From Stenogyne calaminthoides (Eukaryota > Streptophyta > Magnoliopsida > Lamiales > Lamiaceae): a stretch of DNA of 64,000 nucleotides. This document shows, in pieces, positions 11,086-21,599 of this stretch (position 1 is its first letter; each line of letters begins with the position of its first letter). Location of the stretch: NCBI GenBank assembly GCA_037126765.1, contig JBBCBC010000002.1, positions 22,413,853 through 22,477,852 of the forward strand, in the 5' to 3' direction. A model generated the notes under the pieces. That model saw only the letters and a list, made by a program, of their open reading frames with translations, ran no database searches and had not been told where the DNA came from. Position numbers and translations under genes: made by a program.

Positions 11086-12666
11086 TGTAGGTCCCGAATG
11101 GGTTATGTGAGGCGTAAGTCTAGAGGGGAGGGGTGAATAGACTTAAAAAAACTTTTCGTCTTGGTCAGTGTGAGAGCGGATGCTTTGATCGAGTCGCGAA
11201 GAGTGAATCGATTTGGTCCGATAACCAACTTCTTTGAGCAGCCCGAAAGCGGTCGATTCGTAACTATCGATTAAGCGATGTGTCGCGGAAGCTTAAGTTT
11301 TACCCGTGTGAAAAACCGGTTTGTATAAATCGATTCCAAGTTTTATCTTTTTAATCGGATGACGAAAATATCGGAGTCGATCGGATCGGAAGCTTGGTCT
11401 TTGTCGATCTTAACTTAGAATGTATGCGCTTTAAGATTGTGCGATGTGAGAAGCGGTTAATCAAAGCAAAGAAGGCACACAAGATTTATAGTGGTTCGGA
11501 CAAACCCGATCCCACGTCCCACTCTTCCCTTTCACAAGGGGCACCAACTTAACCGACTTAACCGATTTGGACTTAGTTTAGTGTGTTAGTCCAACCACAA
11601 TACACCAACAGATGTTTTAAGAGTTCTCACTCAACCGATCCTTAAAATCAATTACTAGAAACCCTGGATCGAAATCTTCTAAACAACTTATCCTAACTTG
11701 GGGTTTGGGTAAGATTGTTGAGGTTCCAACTATGAAATCTTTCCTTTAGTACAAAGCGACCTAAAAAGCTAGATGAAAAGATTTCTTGCTAAGAACTTAT
11801 GGGATGAACACAATATAAAATAAGCTTGTTGTTGTGTTCTTCGTATGAAATCGACTATAGTTTGAGCTTCTTGATTATGTTGTTTGTCCAAGCATTTCCG
11901 TGTTTTCACTCAAGTGTGATCCCATATTTATAGACCTTGAGATCAAAGAGCCGTTGGAGAGCAATTTGAATCTCGAAAGCTATTTTAGGTAGACTTGCAG
12001 CTTGATGATGGCGTGCTTGAGAACGGCATGGCGAAAAGCGTGAATGTGTATTTTATAGCCGTTTGAGAGAGCAACATTGAATCCCGCGATATCACTCCGT
12101 TCATAAATCGTGTTTCTTCCTTATTGGATGGAAGACTTGCTTTGCAGTGTTGTTCCTCCAACTAAGGTTGGTATTCTTCTTGTTTAGATCGCAGACGTAT
12201 GATAAGATGAAACATCAGTTTTCATCTTATGAGTGACTTTGATCGATCTGAATCGATCTACTGATGGAGTCTTCTGGCGCTGTTGACTTAGCTTCAACCG
12301 GCCGACTCAATGATGTAGGTCTTCTGGTCTTATCTTCTGGAAGTCATCTGATCTTCTAGTATTCGAGGTTTGAGCTTCATGACTTCCGCTGAGTTATCTG
12401 ACTAGATCAGTTCGATCTGATCTTCCGTTCTGGTTTAACGTTCTGCCCTGTCGGATATCAGCTTTCTTCTGATTCTTCAGATCTGACCTATACATATTGA
12501 GTTCCCCCTCAATATGTGACCTATCTATTACATCGGTTTTTCTATACAATCATTATCAACCGGGTCTCCTATAGCGAAGATGTAAACATCGATCGACTAA
12601 CAGTCCGACCGGGTCCTATTACATGTGTTTTTTGGAACTTTCATCAAAACTATAAATTTCCCAACA
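11086..12666 (-). repeat. Copia-A 5' LTR
   Basis: Runs from TGTAGGTCCCG to TTTCCCAACA, 1581 bp, and aligns with 327-1890. On the minus strand a TATAAATA box lies at 11932-11925, where LTR transcription would begin. The distal third keeps CTG where the 3' LTR has CG or CCG, while the proximal third shows the reverse. Confidence 0.92.
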
Positions 12667-12671
12667 GATAA
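12667..12671. repeat. Copia-A target site duplication, right copy
   Basis: GATAA, identical to 322-326, directly follows the CA end of Copia-A. Confidence 0.92.
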
Positions 12672-13443
12672 AGATGATTTGGAGAGTTTATATATGAGTG
12701 CTAGGGTTTTTTATGTGTATGGATGAACTCTTGAATTTTTCTGAACCTTACCCCTCTGGGAAATTTGTTGTAACCCTTTTCTTATTGTTTTTTCTTCTAT
12801 TTATAGTACTTTTACAAGCATGAGCTGTTTTGGCATGCATGAGCTGGAGACTTCGGGCCATGCAAGAACTCATGTAATGCTGCCACGTTTCCAACTTCGT
12901 CTTCCTGGTTGATCTTTGCATTTGCTTGTCTATAAGGCACTCTTTTGGTTTGTCTGAGCCTTCAGGATATCTGAGCATCGAGCATACTGACCCCTCAGGT
13001 TGTCTGAGCCCTCAGGATGTCTGATCCCTCTGGATATCTGAGCATCGAGCATACTGACTCCTCAGGTTTGTCTGAGCCTTCAGGATATCTGAGCATCGAG
13101 CATACTGACCCTGAGGTCACTTGACTCAGGCCATCTGACTTCTTTTCTTTCCTGATCTGAGAGGCAAACATACCTTGCGCGCCGGTAAGTTGGCGAAAGA
13201 TACTGTTTGCTCGATGGTCGGTTGAACAACCTTGGTTGGTAAATGGCAAGCTGGCAAACAAAACTTACTTCATAGGCGAGCATACTCGCATGGTTGACAA
13301 GTGACGAGCTAGCGAACAAACTTGTTTGCTCGATGAAGCTTTGTGCACACTTATCCATTAAGCGTGTTTATTTTAATAATTGAATATTACACGTGTCCTC
13401 CGACGTGTTCGATTAATACTAAGTAATTATATCGAACACAACA
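12672..13443 (-). repeat. Shared gypsy LTR, right part
   Basis: Continues the LTR interrupted at 326 and ends ...ATCGAACACAACA at 13443, like the second LTR at 24595. Together the two parts give about 990 bp against 1241 bp for the right LTR; the difference is mainly an extra segment near 23.83-23.93 kb and degenerate short repeats. A TATA box (TATAAATAG, minus) lies at 12805-12797. The inner part consists of loosely repeated 'tctgagc..ctcaggatat..gagcatcgagcat' units. Confidence 0.88.
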
Positions 13444-13454
13444 ATACCCCCCAG
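13444..13454 (-). other. Gypsy-2 polypurine tract
   Basis: Plus-strand ATACCCCCCAG follows the LTR end directly. The minus strand reads CTGGGGGGTAT, a G-rich plus-strand primer. Gypsy-3 has the analogous CCTTGGGGGCTAT next to its LTR at 46835. Confidence 0.75.
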
Positions 13455-13567
13455 CCGGGTCGCTTTGTATTCATCATGGGGGCCCGACTGTTATAATTTT
13501 ATTGGGCCATCGTGAACGTCGTTTCGTCTTTTGTGCCAAATTTCAAAAAAAATTCAAACCCGGCATC

Positions 13568-13575
13568 TATAAATA
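13568..13575 (+). promoter_or_regulatory. TATA box of the antisense gene
   Basis: TATAAATA lies 52 bases before the ATG at 13620, outside the LTR and in plus orientation, opposite to the element's own transcription. Its spacing would put a start site near 13600 with a very short leader. Confidence 0.55.
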
Positions 13576-13619
13576 CCTATTATTCAGGTAGCTATTTCAT
13601 CCCCTATTTAATTCCGATT

Positions 13620-16598
13620 ATGGCTTCTCGTTCAAATTCCTCTACTTCAGTAGAATCAGAATCAAATCGCCATAGTTCTTTCTCCCATTCTTTCTGTACA
13701 ATCCCCTGTAGTGATGCTAATGTATCGGAGATAAATGCTTCAGGATCAAGGTCTCGTAGGCAAGTTCGGCAGCCGTTTGCCGTTCTTTCCTCCGATTCCG
13801 ATGATGCCCTAAATGAATTGGATAGGGATTTAGCCCGTAGTGATTTTGTAGATGATTTGAGTGATGATTCTTTGCCCCAATCCCAAACTAGGTCGAGGGT
13901 TGTAGATAATCTTGATGTGAATAGGAATGATGATAATGTGAGGGAGGAATTCTTGATGGCTGTGAATATCGATTAGTCGAAAAGGGGGTTAGGCAGCGAA
14001 CAGAACACAGAACTTGATATCCCTATTGGTGTTCCTCATAGCCCAACATATAACGAGTATAATGCTCGTTATGATTTTGATTGGCCCGAACAACCTCGTA
14101 GGACTAGGGTTGAGAATGAGTACCCGACGAGCAAAATTACGAGCATAATTGATGTTGATATGCTCGCTCAGCTGTATAGAAATTACGAAACCCCCAAAGA
14201 TGTCTTTTTCTGGGCACCTGGTCCCGATGAGCGAGCAGACCAGCCCCCTAAGGGTTGTGTTGCTGTGAATTTGGACACGATGGAAGCGGGCCTTAGGTTT
14301 CCACTCCATCCGGCTATCACTCGTTTGCTCGTAGAATGGAACATTTCCATTACGCAGCTGAAGCCGAATGGGTGGCACATGATTATGAGCTTCTTGACTT
14401 TGTTCGGCAAAATGAAACCCAGATATTATCCCACAGTAGCTGAACTTGCTCGATTAGTGCATTTGACCCGTCCGAAGGGCGAACATGGATGGTTGTTCAT
14501 GCAGGCAAATGCCAAGTGCAAAATCATTGAGGATGTGCCGAACAAAATCAGTGATTGGAAGGAGAAATTATGGTTCGTTGGGGGCGATTGGAAGATCCCG
14601 GCTTCTGGAAGCAAACCAGATGCCCGTTTAGACATTCCCAATGATTTTGGGGTTTACCGCAGTAAGTATTTTTGTGTCTTTTGTTCTTCAGCTTGAACTG
14701 ATTTTAACTTATTCTCCATTTCAGGAATTCCAGCTGCGACGGACAAAGAGACTAACGACGGCTATTTTAGCAGCGTCTGGCAAATCGATCTTGAGTCTCA
14801 CTCAGAACGATCTGTGAAGACTTTGAATACCGTCGAACAGAGGAAGAAAGGAGGCTTGTACGTGCCCCCTCACCATCTTGTTGCTGTTAATCCCGCTGGT
14901 AAAGATTGTTTTTTTGCATTTGCGTATGTTTTGTACCTTTTGCTCGTTGTTTCTCTTTCTTGTATAATGAACTATTTTATCTATAGCTTTCCCTGCTGTT
15001 AGTGTTGCCGTGAGTACATCCGAGCATACTGAAATGGCTCGAAGAAAAAGACCTCAGGAGCTTGCTCGAATTCAAGCTGAGCGGGAGGCTCAGCGAGCAA
15101 ATCGAGGGGAAGCGAGCAGGGTGAGCAGGTTGAGCCGAGCATCTGCGTCTGGCACTGGGGAGTCGAGCCGACCGAAGAGGACAACTCGTTCGGCCGAGCA
15201 GGGGGCGAGTGAACAGGCTCCGTCGCCAAAAAGACCAAGGATGGAAACCGACGAGCAGGGGGCAAGCGACCAGGCTCAGACGAGCATCGATGTTGTTAGG
15301 GAGACCCAGACCCCCACTACCGAAGCGATTAGAATGGCCGCCTCCGTGGTCGATCCGGTCGTGCAAATAGTTGAAATGGAGGTGGATACATCTTCTCCAC
15401 CTCCTCCAGGACCTCGGACTTGGACTCCTATGAACCCTCAACTCCGGTCCCCCGAAGATAAATCATTTTTGGGATGGGATCCTGCTCGGGCGAACAGGTA
15501 CGTTTGTTCGCCCATTGAATTACTTTTTCCTTCAATTGATTTTGTTCGCTTTATTTCATTTGTTTGCTCGGGTGAACATGCAGGTTGAGCAGGTTGGTGC
15601 CTCTGATGCCTGAATTGAAGAATTATTACTGCTCTCCGAGTGTTCGCAATATTCCGGGTCTTCCCGAGCATGTTCAGAAGGCTTGCGAGACCCCTATACG
15701 AGCATGGACCACTGAGCTTGAAGAGGCCACCACGGGTCCAACACCTTTGGAAAACATGCGACTTGGCCTGGTACACCAGGGCCAATCTTTGGTCATCCTT
15801 GAGAAAGTGTATGCTGAGTCCGTCAATCTTCATGCCAACTACTTGGCTCTGATCAGATGTTTTGAAGAGAAGGTGCACGAGCTGAGCAAAAGTCAGGATG
15901 AATTGAGGTTCGCTCAAGGACAGATATCCTCGGCTCAAGCAGACGCTCATAAGGCTCAAGAGGATGCTCGCCAGGCTCAGGAAGTTGCTAGCCAGGCAAG
16001 GGAGGAGCTAAACCTTTCTCAGGAGGAGGTGGTCGGCATACGGAGAGTTCAGAATGAGATGAATGTCGAGCTTCGTAAACTCCGAACTGATGTCGAGGTC
16101 ATGGAATGTGAGAAGAATTCGCTCGGCCAACAACTCATCATTGCTGAAGAGACCAACACTCGTTTGGGTCTCGAAAATTCCAAGTTGCACAATGAGGAGT
16201 ATGTTGATTCTATGTTGAACTTCTCTTACATATGTGCTTTCGCCGATGCCATCCAGTCTGCTCACCACACGCTCACTGGTGAACAAATTGCCCCGCTCAT
16301 ATCCAGTTTTCCGCAGTACCTGATCGACAACCCCCCAGATCGCAACCTTCCGATGTTTGACTTAAACGATCTGTGTGATTTCTCCAATCTTCCTGAAGGG
16401 ATCGAGATTGATGATCCTATCTTGGATGAGGAAGATGGCTCGGATGTGAATATTGCTGATGTTGCTGACCAAACTCTTCGAGCCGAGCCCGGGTTCGATC
16501 AGGTGCGGGACGAACAAAGGGGACCTCCTGTGATCGAGCAAAGTGTACTTCCTGGCGAGCAGACTGGGCCTGACCATGCTGGAGGAGCCGTTCCTTAG
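13620..16598 (+). CDS. Antisense spliced gene of Gypsy-2 (Transposase_28-like, 4 exons)
   Basis: Exons inferred from canonical splice sites: 13620-14661, 14725-14898, 14987-15497 and 15584-16598. Together they are 2742 bases, exactly 914 codons, and each junction keeps the frame (donors GTAAGT, GTAAAG, GTACGT; acceptors TTTCAG, CTATAG, ATGCAG). One in-frame TAG (13974-13976, codon 119) interrupts it; a CAG-to-TAG change would explain it. Exon 1 is acidic and Ser-rich, then carries LRFPLHPAITRLLVEW and LKPNGWHMIMSFLTLF, resembling the plant 'putative gypsy type transposon' domain (Pfam Transposase_28). Exon 3 is charged and low-complexity. Exon 4 has a long coiled coil (about 15850-16200, AQADAHKAQEDARQAQE) and an acidic tail. 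Function is unknown. Such antisense ORFs are known in Tat-lineage elements. Confidence 0.7.
13974..13976 (+). other. Premature stop in the antisense gene
   Basis: TAG lies in frame between MAVNID and SKRGLG; the frame stays open on both sides from 13620 to the first donor. CAG (Gln) to TAG is a C-to-T change in a CHG context, the expected decay of a methylated cytosine. Confidence 0.7.
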
Positions 16599-17398
16599 TA
16601 TAATTTTTTGCCTTGTTGAACAATTGTTGTGTAATTTGTCTTCTTCTTTTTTGCTCGAACAATCTCTTTTGAACTTGTATAATTTCTTACCTTTTTCTCC
16701 TTTTGTTCGAACAACTTTGAAATTGAAAGGTTGAATTTGCATATCGAACAGTTTCCTCTAACCTAATCGTTGAGGATGAATGTTGTTGTTGATGAATGAT
16801 TGATACTTGTGTTGCTTGATGTTTGCTTTGTTGCTTTCTAGTTTATGTCTCTTTTCTTCTGAATGAATTCGAACATTGTGTTTGCCTATGCCCGCTCCTG
16901 ACTTCTTTCGTTTTTGATTGTCTTATTGTGATGCAATCGGTTGATCGACTTATTTAGGTGTGACCAGATGGGTTAACTTTATGCAACCCCCCCTTTCTTG
17001 GTTCGCGATCGTCTTATTTAGGCACGATCACTTCGTACTAGGGCCGTCTTATTTAGCTGCGACCCCACAATCATCACCCGCTTTTGCTACGGGTATCTGT
17101 AAGTATGAGTCGTCTTTTGCGACTGCGTACCCATTACTCACTTTTTGCTGCGGGAATCAGAGTACGAACTCATTCGTCAGGTGAACATAGACTTGGGCTC
17201 ATTCGTCTTTGTTCGGGCCGTCCGTCTTAGGTGCGACCTCTAATAGGCTTCAACTAGAAAATCTTAACAAACAAAAATATTTTTGCAACACGTTGTATTC
17301 TATTACAACCTTTACATTTGAAGAAAGCTGATTATGTTAGGCCAATTATGCTCACTTCAGCTGTGTGGCTGATTATGTTAGGCCAGTTATGCTCGTCA
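16599..17398. repeat. Gypsy-2 spacer with degenerate repeats
   Basis: No coding signal. The first ~300 bases are the likely 3' UTR of the antisense gene. From about 16920 to 17240 an irregular motif recurs (gtcttatttaggcacgatc, gtcttatttagctgcgacc, gtccgtcttaggtgcgacc) mixed with 'tactcactttttgctgcggg'-like units. Near 17340-17400 a ~30-base unit, 'gctgattatgttaggccaattatgctc', is duplicated. This is the hypervariable 3' region of the element. Confidence 0.6.
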
Positions 17399-18600
17399 TT
17401 ACTGAAAATATTTTTTCAGATTTGACGCATTCAACGAGTAGGACAAGGGGACTCCATTCAGGTGTTCCAAATCATACGCCCCATTTAACAAACATTCTGT
17501 AACTCTGAATGGACCTTCCCATGCTCGACCAAACACACCACTTGACACCCCAATTGCTCGTCTTAAAACCAGCTCACCCACGTTGAACCTGCGTGTTCGA
17601 ACTTTGGAGTTATAGAACTTTTCTGATCTCTTTTTGTACATGGCATTCTTGAAATAAGCCTATGTCCTTCTTTCTTCTAACATGTCTGCACTCAGGGCGA
17701 GCGCCTGGTCATTGATGTGCTCTCCAAAAGTCATTGTCCGATGACTCGGAATCTTGATTTCTGCGGGTATAACAGCTTTCGCACCAAATGCTAGGGCAAA
17801 TGGGGTTTCCGCAGTTGATGTTCTGAAAGTTGTTCGATAGGCCCATAATATTTCGGGCAACTCTTCAGCCCATCCTCCCCCTTGGAATTATCAAGTCTGG
17901 CCTTGATGGTATGCTTGATAATTTTATTAACGGCTTCAACTTGTCCGTTTGACTGGGGATAATATGGAGTTGAGTAATGTTTTTTTATGCCCCAGCGAGC
18001 ACAATGTTGTTGGAATTCACTCTCATCGAACTGTTTGCCGTTATCCGTTACTAATGATTGGGGAAGCCCAAAACGACAAATGATATTTTTCCAAACAAAG
18101 TTCCACATTCTTTGTTCGGTGATTTTGACAATGGCTTCGGCTTCCGCCCATTTAGTATAGTAATCAACGGCAACCACAACATATTTTACTCCCGACGTGC
18201 CAGTAGGAAATGGGCCGATCAAATTGATTCCCCATTTAGCAAATGGCCATGGGCTATAAACTGACACTAGTTCTTCAGGTGGGCTATGAATAAGTGGGGC
18301 ATGTACCTGGCACTTGTGGCACGCGCGAGCATACGCGAGCGAATCTTTTTTGAGGGTCGGCCAGTAATAACCTTATCTGATTATTTTATGTGCCAGGACG
18401 AGCCCACCTGTATGGTTTCCGCATACTCCATCATGGATTTGCTCCAAAATTACATGACCCTCTTCAGTAGTAATACACTTCAATAATGGAAGTGAGAAAC
18501 TTCTTTTGTAAAAATGCTCATCTAAGATAGTATAACGAGCAGATTGTAATCTGAGGCGAGTAGCTTGTGCCTTATTTTCAGGGAGAAGTCTTTTCTAAAA
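17399..18600 (-). pseudogene. Gypsy-2 integrase (broken, first catalytic Asp lost)
   Basis: The zinc-binding HHCC domain is recognisable at about 18590-18290 (ending HKCQVHAPLIHS). The catalytic core starts near 18267. In WGINLIGPFP the first catalytic Asp of the DDE triad is Asn (codon at 18225-18223, GAT to AAT). The second Asp (LVTDNGKQF) and the Glu (SNGQVEAVNK) remain. A frame change near 17860 leads to the MPEILWAYRTT block, a TAG follows near 17657, and the C-terminal block (RRFNVGELVLRR, GRAWEGPFRV) ends at 17399. Integrase would insert the cDNA into the genome. This copy cannot act, because it lacks one catalytic residue and has frame breaks. Confidence 0.85.
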
Positions 18601-18627
18601 TTAATTTAAGATTGGAGTCATCCAGGT

Positions 18628-19249
18628 TTATTGCTCGCCTGTTACATGGGCGACCATAACTCTGGGAATTGATGGCGAACAAGTTGTGACGACCACAATG
18701 TCCATCGTGTTCGTCACTCCTTCTGCTGTTGTCAGGCGTGCCAAGGCATCAGCGAACGAATTACCCAACCGTGGTAATTGTTCTATGAAAACTTGTTCGA
18801 ATTGCTCAAGCAACTCCTTTGCTAGTTGCTGATATTGTGCCATCTGTTCGCCTCGGGCCTCGTACTCGCCTGTTACTTGGTAAACGATTATCTGAGAATC
18901 AATGTAAATCATCAGCCTCTGAATTCCCATTGTCATAGCCATCTGTAGTCCAGTGATCAAAGCTTCGTACTCAGCTTCATTATTTATGGCTGGAAAATCA
19001 AAACGGATGGTTGTTGTGAATGTTTGTCTAGTTGGGCTGATGAGAACTACGCCTGCTCTGGCTCTTGAACTTGTTGATGAGCCACATATGCCATGGTTGG
19101 TCGATGGCTCTTTCGGGCATTTGCGGGTATGTTAACTCGACCATGAAATCGGTCATAGCTTGGCCCTTCATTGTTGTTCGCGAGGTGAACGTAATGCCAA
19201 ATTGGCCTAACTCCACCGCCCACTTCAGTAATCTGCCCGCAGTGTGTGG
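18628..19249 (-). pseudogene. Gypsy-2 RNase H (frame-shifted)
   Basis: The first part (19216-19028) reads the MELGQFGITFTSRTTMKGQA block that links RT to RNase H. The frame then moves, and 18960-18628 carries ITGLQMAMTMGIQRLMIYID, QVTGEYEARGEQM and RLGNSFADALARL, the conserved plant gypsy RNase H. Its role is to remove element RNA from RNA:DNA hybrids during reverse transcription. At least one frameshift near 19050 separates the two parts. Confidence 0.82.
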
Positions 19250-20536
19250 TCAGTGGAGGACTTGGCGCAATGGGAATGTGGTCAGTACCTCGACTGAGTG
19301 ATCGAAAAAGTATGGTCGCAATTTTCGAACACTCATAACGAGAGCATATGCTAATTTTTCCAGTGGAGGGTACCGGAGCTCGGCTTCTTTGAGTACTTGG
19401 CTTACATAGTAAACGGGTAAGTGGGTCGTCCCCTCTGCCCGAACGAGCACGACGCTAATTGCATGCTCGGATGCAGCAAGATACAAATAGAGTTGTTCGC
19501 CTGGGACAGGCTTAGACAGTGTCTGAGTATCTGCAAGGTACTGCTTCAATGATTCGATTGCATTTTGGCAATGCTCTATCCACTGGAATTTCCCTTTCTT
19601 TAATGCATCAAAGAAAGGTTTGCATTTGTCCCCACTTCTTGATATAAACCGGCTAATGGATGCCAAACGTCCGGTTAACTTTTGGACCTCTTTCACACTC
19701 CTGGGGGCCTGCATGTCGAGCATGGCTTGAATCTTTTATGGGTTCGCTTCAATCCCCCTTTGACTGACCATATGTCCAAGGAATTTTCCCGAGTAACCCC
19801 CAAAGCTGCATTTCTTCGGATTTAGCTTCATGTTGTACTCCCTGTGAATATCAAACGTTTGTGCGAGGTGGGTGATGTGGTCTTCCCTGTGTTCGCTTTT
19901 TACCACAATGTCATCAATATAGTCCTCCACTGTTCGACCGATATGTTCGTCGAACATTTTGTTCACCAAACGTTGATATGTTGCTCCGGCATTCTTTAAT
20001 CCGAATGGCATGGGTTGCCAACAATACATATTATTTTCGCTGCAGAATGCCGTATTCTTTTGATCGTCCGGATGCATAGGTATTTGGTGATAGCCAGCAA
20101 AAGCATCCATGAAGGTCATGAGCTCATGGCCTGCTGTATTATCGACCAAATAATCGATATGCGGCATCGGGAAATTATCTTTCGGGCATGCCTTGTTTAA
20201 ATCAGTGAAATCAATACATAGTCTCCAAGTTCCATTAGACTTGCGGACGAGCACAAGGTTCGCAAGCCATATTGGGCATTTTACTTCTCGAATCAGTTTA
20301 TTGTCGAGCAACTTTTTGATTTCACTATTCATGGCCGCATATTTCTCCGAATTGAACTTTCTGCGCTTCTGAATAACTGGAGTTTGTGTTGGATCAAGGT
20401 TGAGGGAGTGACATGCATGTTTAGGATCAATGCCAACCATGTCCTCGTGCGACCAAGCGAACACATCCAAGTTTGCTTGAAGGTATGCAATTACTTCTGT
20501 TCGGAAAGGTTCTGGTAACTCCGAACCAATGAACAC
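19250..20536 (-). pseudogene. Gypsy-2 reverse transcriptase
   Basis: 20536-19736 is a 266-codon open stretch with the full RT order: WRLCIDFTDLNKACPKDNFP, FMDAFAGYHQI, FCSENNMYCWQPMPFGLKNA, the active site YIDDIVVKS (both Asp present), and KCSFGGYSGKFLGHMVSQRGIE. A TAA at 19738-19736 stops it. The same frame continues as 19723-19250 (QKLTGRLASISRFISRSG, FFDALKKGKFQW, LAASEHAISVVLVR), the RT thumb/connection region. Only one stop interrupts the RT, so it is the best preserved enzyme domain of this copy. It would copy element RNA into cDNA. Confidence 0.9.
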
Positions 20537-20553
20537 TTCTAACTCAGGTCTGT

Positions 20554-21310
20554 TCAGGTCGATGTTGATAGACTCCAGTTGTTCGACAGGTGTTGCTCGC
20601 TTTCTTTTTTGTTTCCACCGAGGATCTTCGATCGACCCCGGTGTTCGTCATCTACCTCCATAGGTTCAAAACCTATGCGAGGTTCTAGGTCCGGTAGCTC
20701 GTTTGGCGGATCAATGTTCATTAGATCTGGGAGATCTGGGACATGAGTCAACATCCCGGATTCTGTGTTCGCGCTTTCTGTGTTCGCGCATGGAGGTGTG
20801 CTCGTCAAAGGATATTTTGGCAGCGTATTTGCCTGATGGCTTGATTCTCCGATCTCCCATGTTTGCTCCATCATGTTAACGATATTTTGCTTTTCTGGTG
20901 CACAGTATAGCAAACAATTTCGAGCCTTTTTCTGGTCACCTTTTACGCTACCCGTTCCATCTTGTGTTGGAAATTTAACACAGTAATAATAAGTAGAGCA
21001 GGCAACTTTATATTCCTGAATAAACGGGCGACCTAGAAACCCGTTGTAAGTAGACGGAGCATCGACGATTACAAAATCTAGCATTCTAGTTCGTCAGATC
21101 TCCGGATTTAAAGTTGATTCTAACTCGACTCCTAACCTGATCATACCATAGGGTCGGGTTAAAGATTCTCCAAAACCCATGATGGTGTGATCACATGGTT
21201 CTATATAGCTACTCAAGTCCCCAACTTGCTTTTCCATTTGGTGCAGAGTGTCGACGAACAAAATGTTCGCATATACTCCGGTATCGACCTGGAGGCGGTG
21301 CACCTTCAAA
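20554..21310 (-). pseudogene. Gypsy-2 aspartic protease and linker
   Basis: The block 21309-21094 carries VDTGVYANILF, the plant gypsy protease active site (DTG present; usual form DTGSYANILF), then IMGFGESLTRPYG. A TGA near 21090 interrupts the same frame, which resumes as LDFVIVDAPSTYNGFLGRP, the conserved end of the domain, and continues to 20554 through a poorly conserved linker. The protease would cut the polyprotein. Confidence 0.82.
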
Positions 21311-21599
21311 TCGAGGAGTCATTGTGGGGGGTGATTATACCGTCGAGATCATCTTCTGAGAACATGATTTGGTGAGAGGGTGGCGTGCTAGCTGATGTGC
21401 TCGCCACTTTCACCTGATGGATGCTTTGCATGGCACGCATCTCCATCTTCTTTCGTCTGTTCGATAATGTTGGTGCCTGATAGCATCCACCCACTGGACC
21501 ATATTCAGGACGTATCATATGGATTTCTTGACTTTCTCGACCTCTACCCATAGTAGGAGCCCCTCTTTTGGGTATTTCAGACCTCTTACGGGATTGTTC

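Larger units (their letters stand above)
327..12666 (-). mobile_element. Copia-A: complete Ty1/copia element inside a gypsy LTR
   Basis: A 12.34-kb element with TG...CA ends, two LTRs (327-1890 and 11086-12666), an initiator-Met type PBS at the 5' LTR, a polypurine tract at the 3' LTR and a 5-bp target duplication. Gene order on the minus strand is gag (about 10.97-8.7 kb), protease (8.4), pre-integrase and integrase (8.1-6.9), RT (about 6.5-5.8), then some 3.9 kb of extra downstream sequence. Great length, a long gag and an extra 3' region recall the SIRE/Maximus lineage, but lineage was not established. Reading frames are broken almost everywhere. Copia-B at 52706 is a sister copy with much cleaner gag. 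Confidence 0.92.

Noticed and set aside
14977..15441. Minus-strand frames of 154 and 88 codons opposite exon 3 of the antisense gene
   Set aside because: Shadows caused by the low-complexity, GC-rich exon; no domain, and the plus-strand exon has splice sites and phase.
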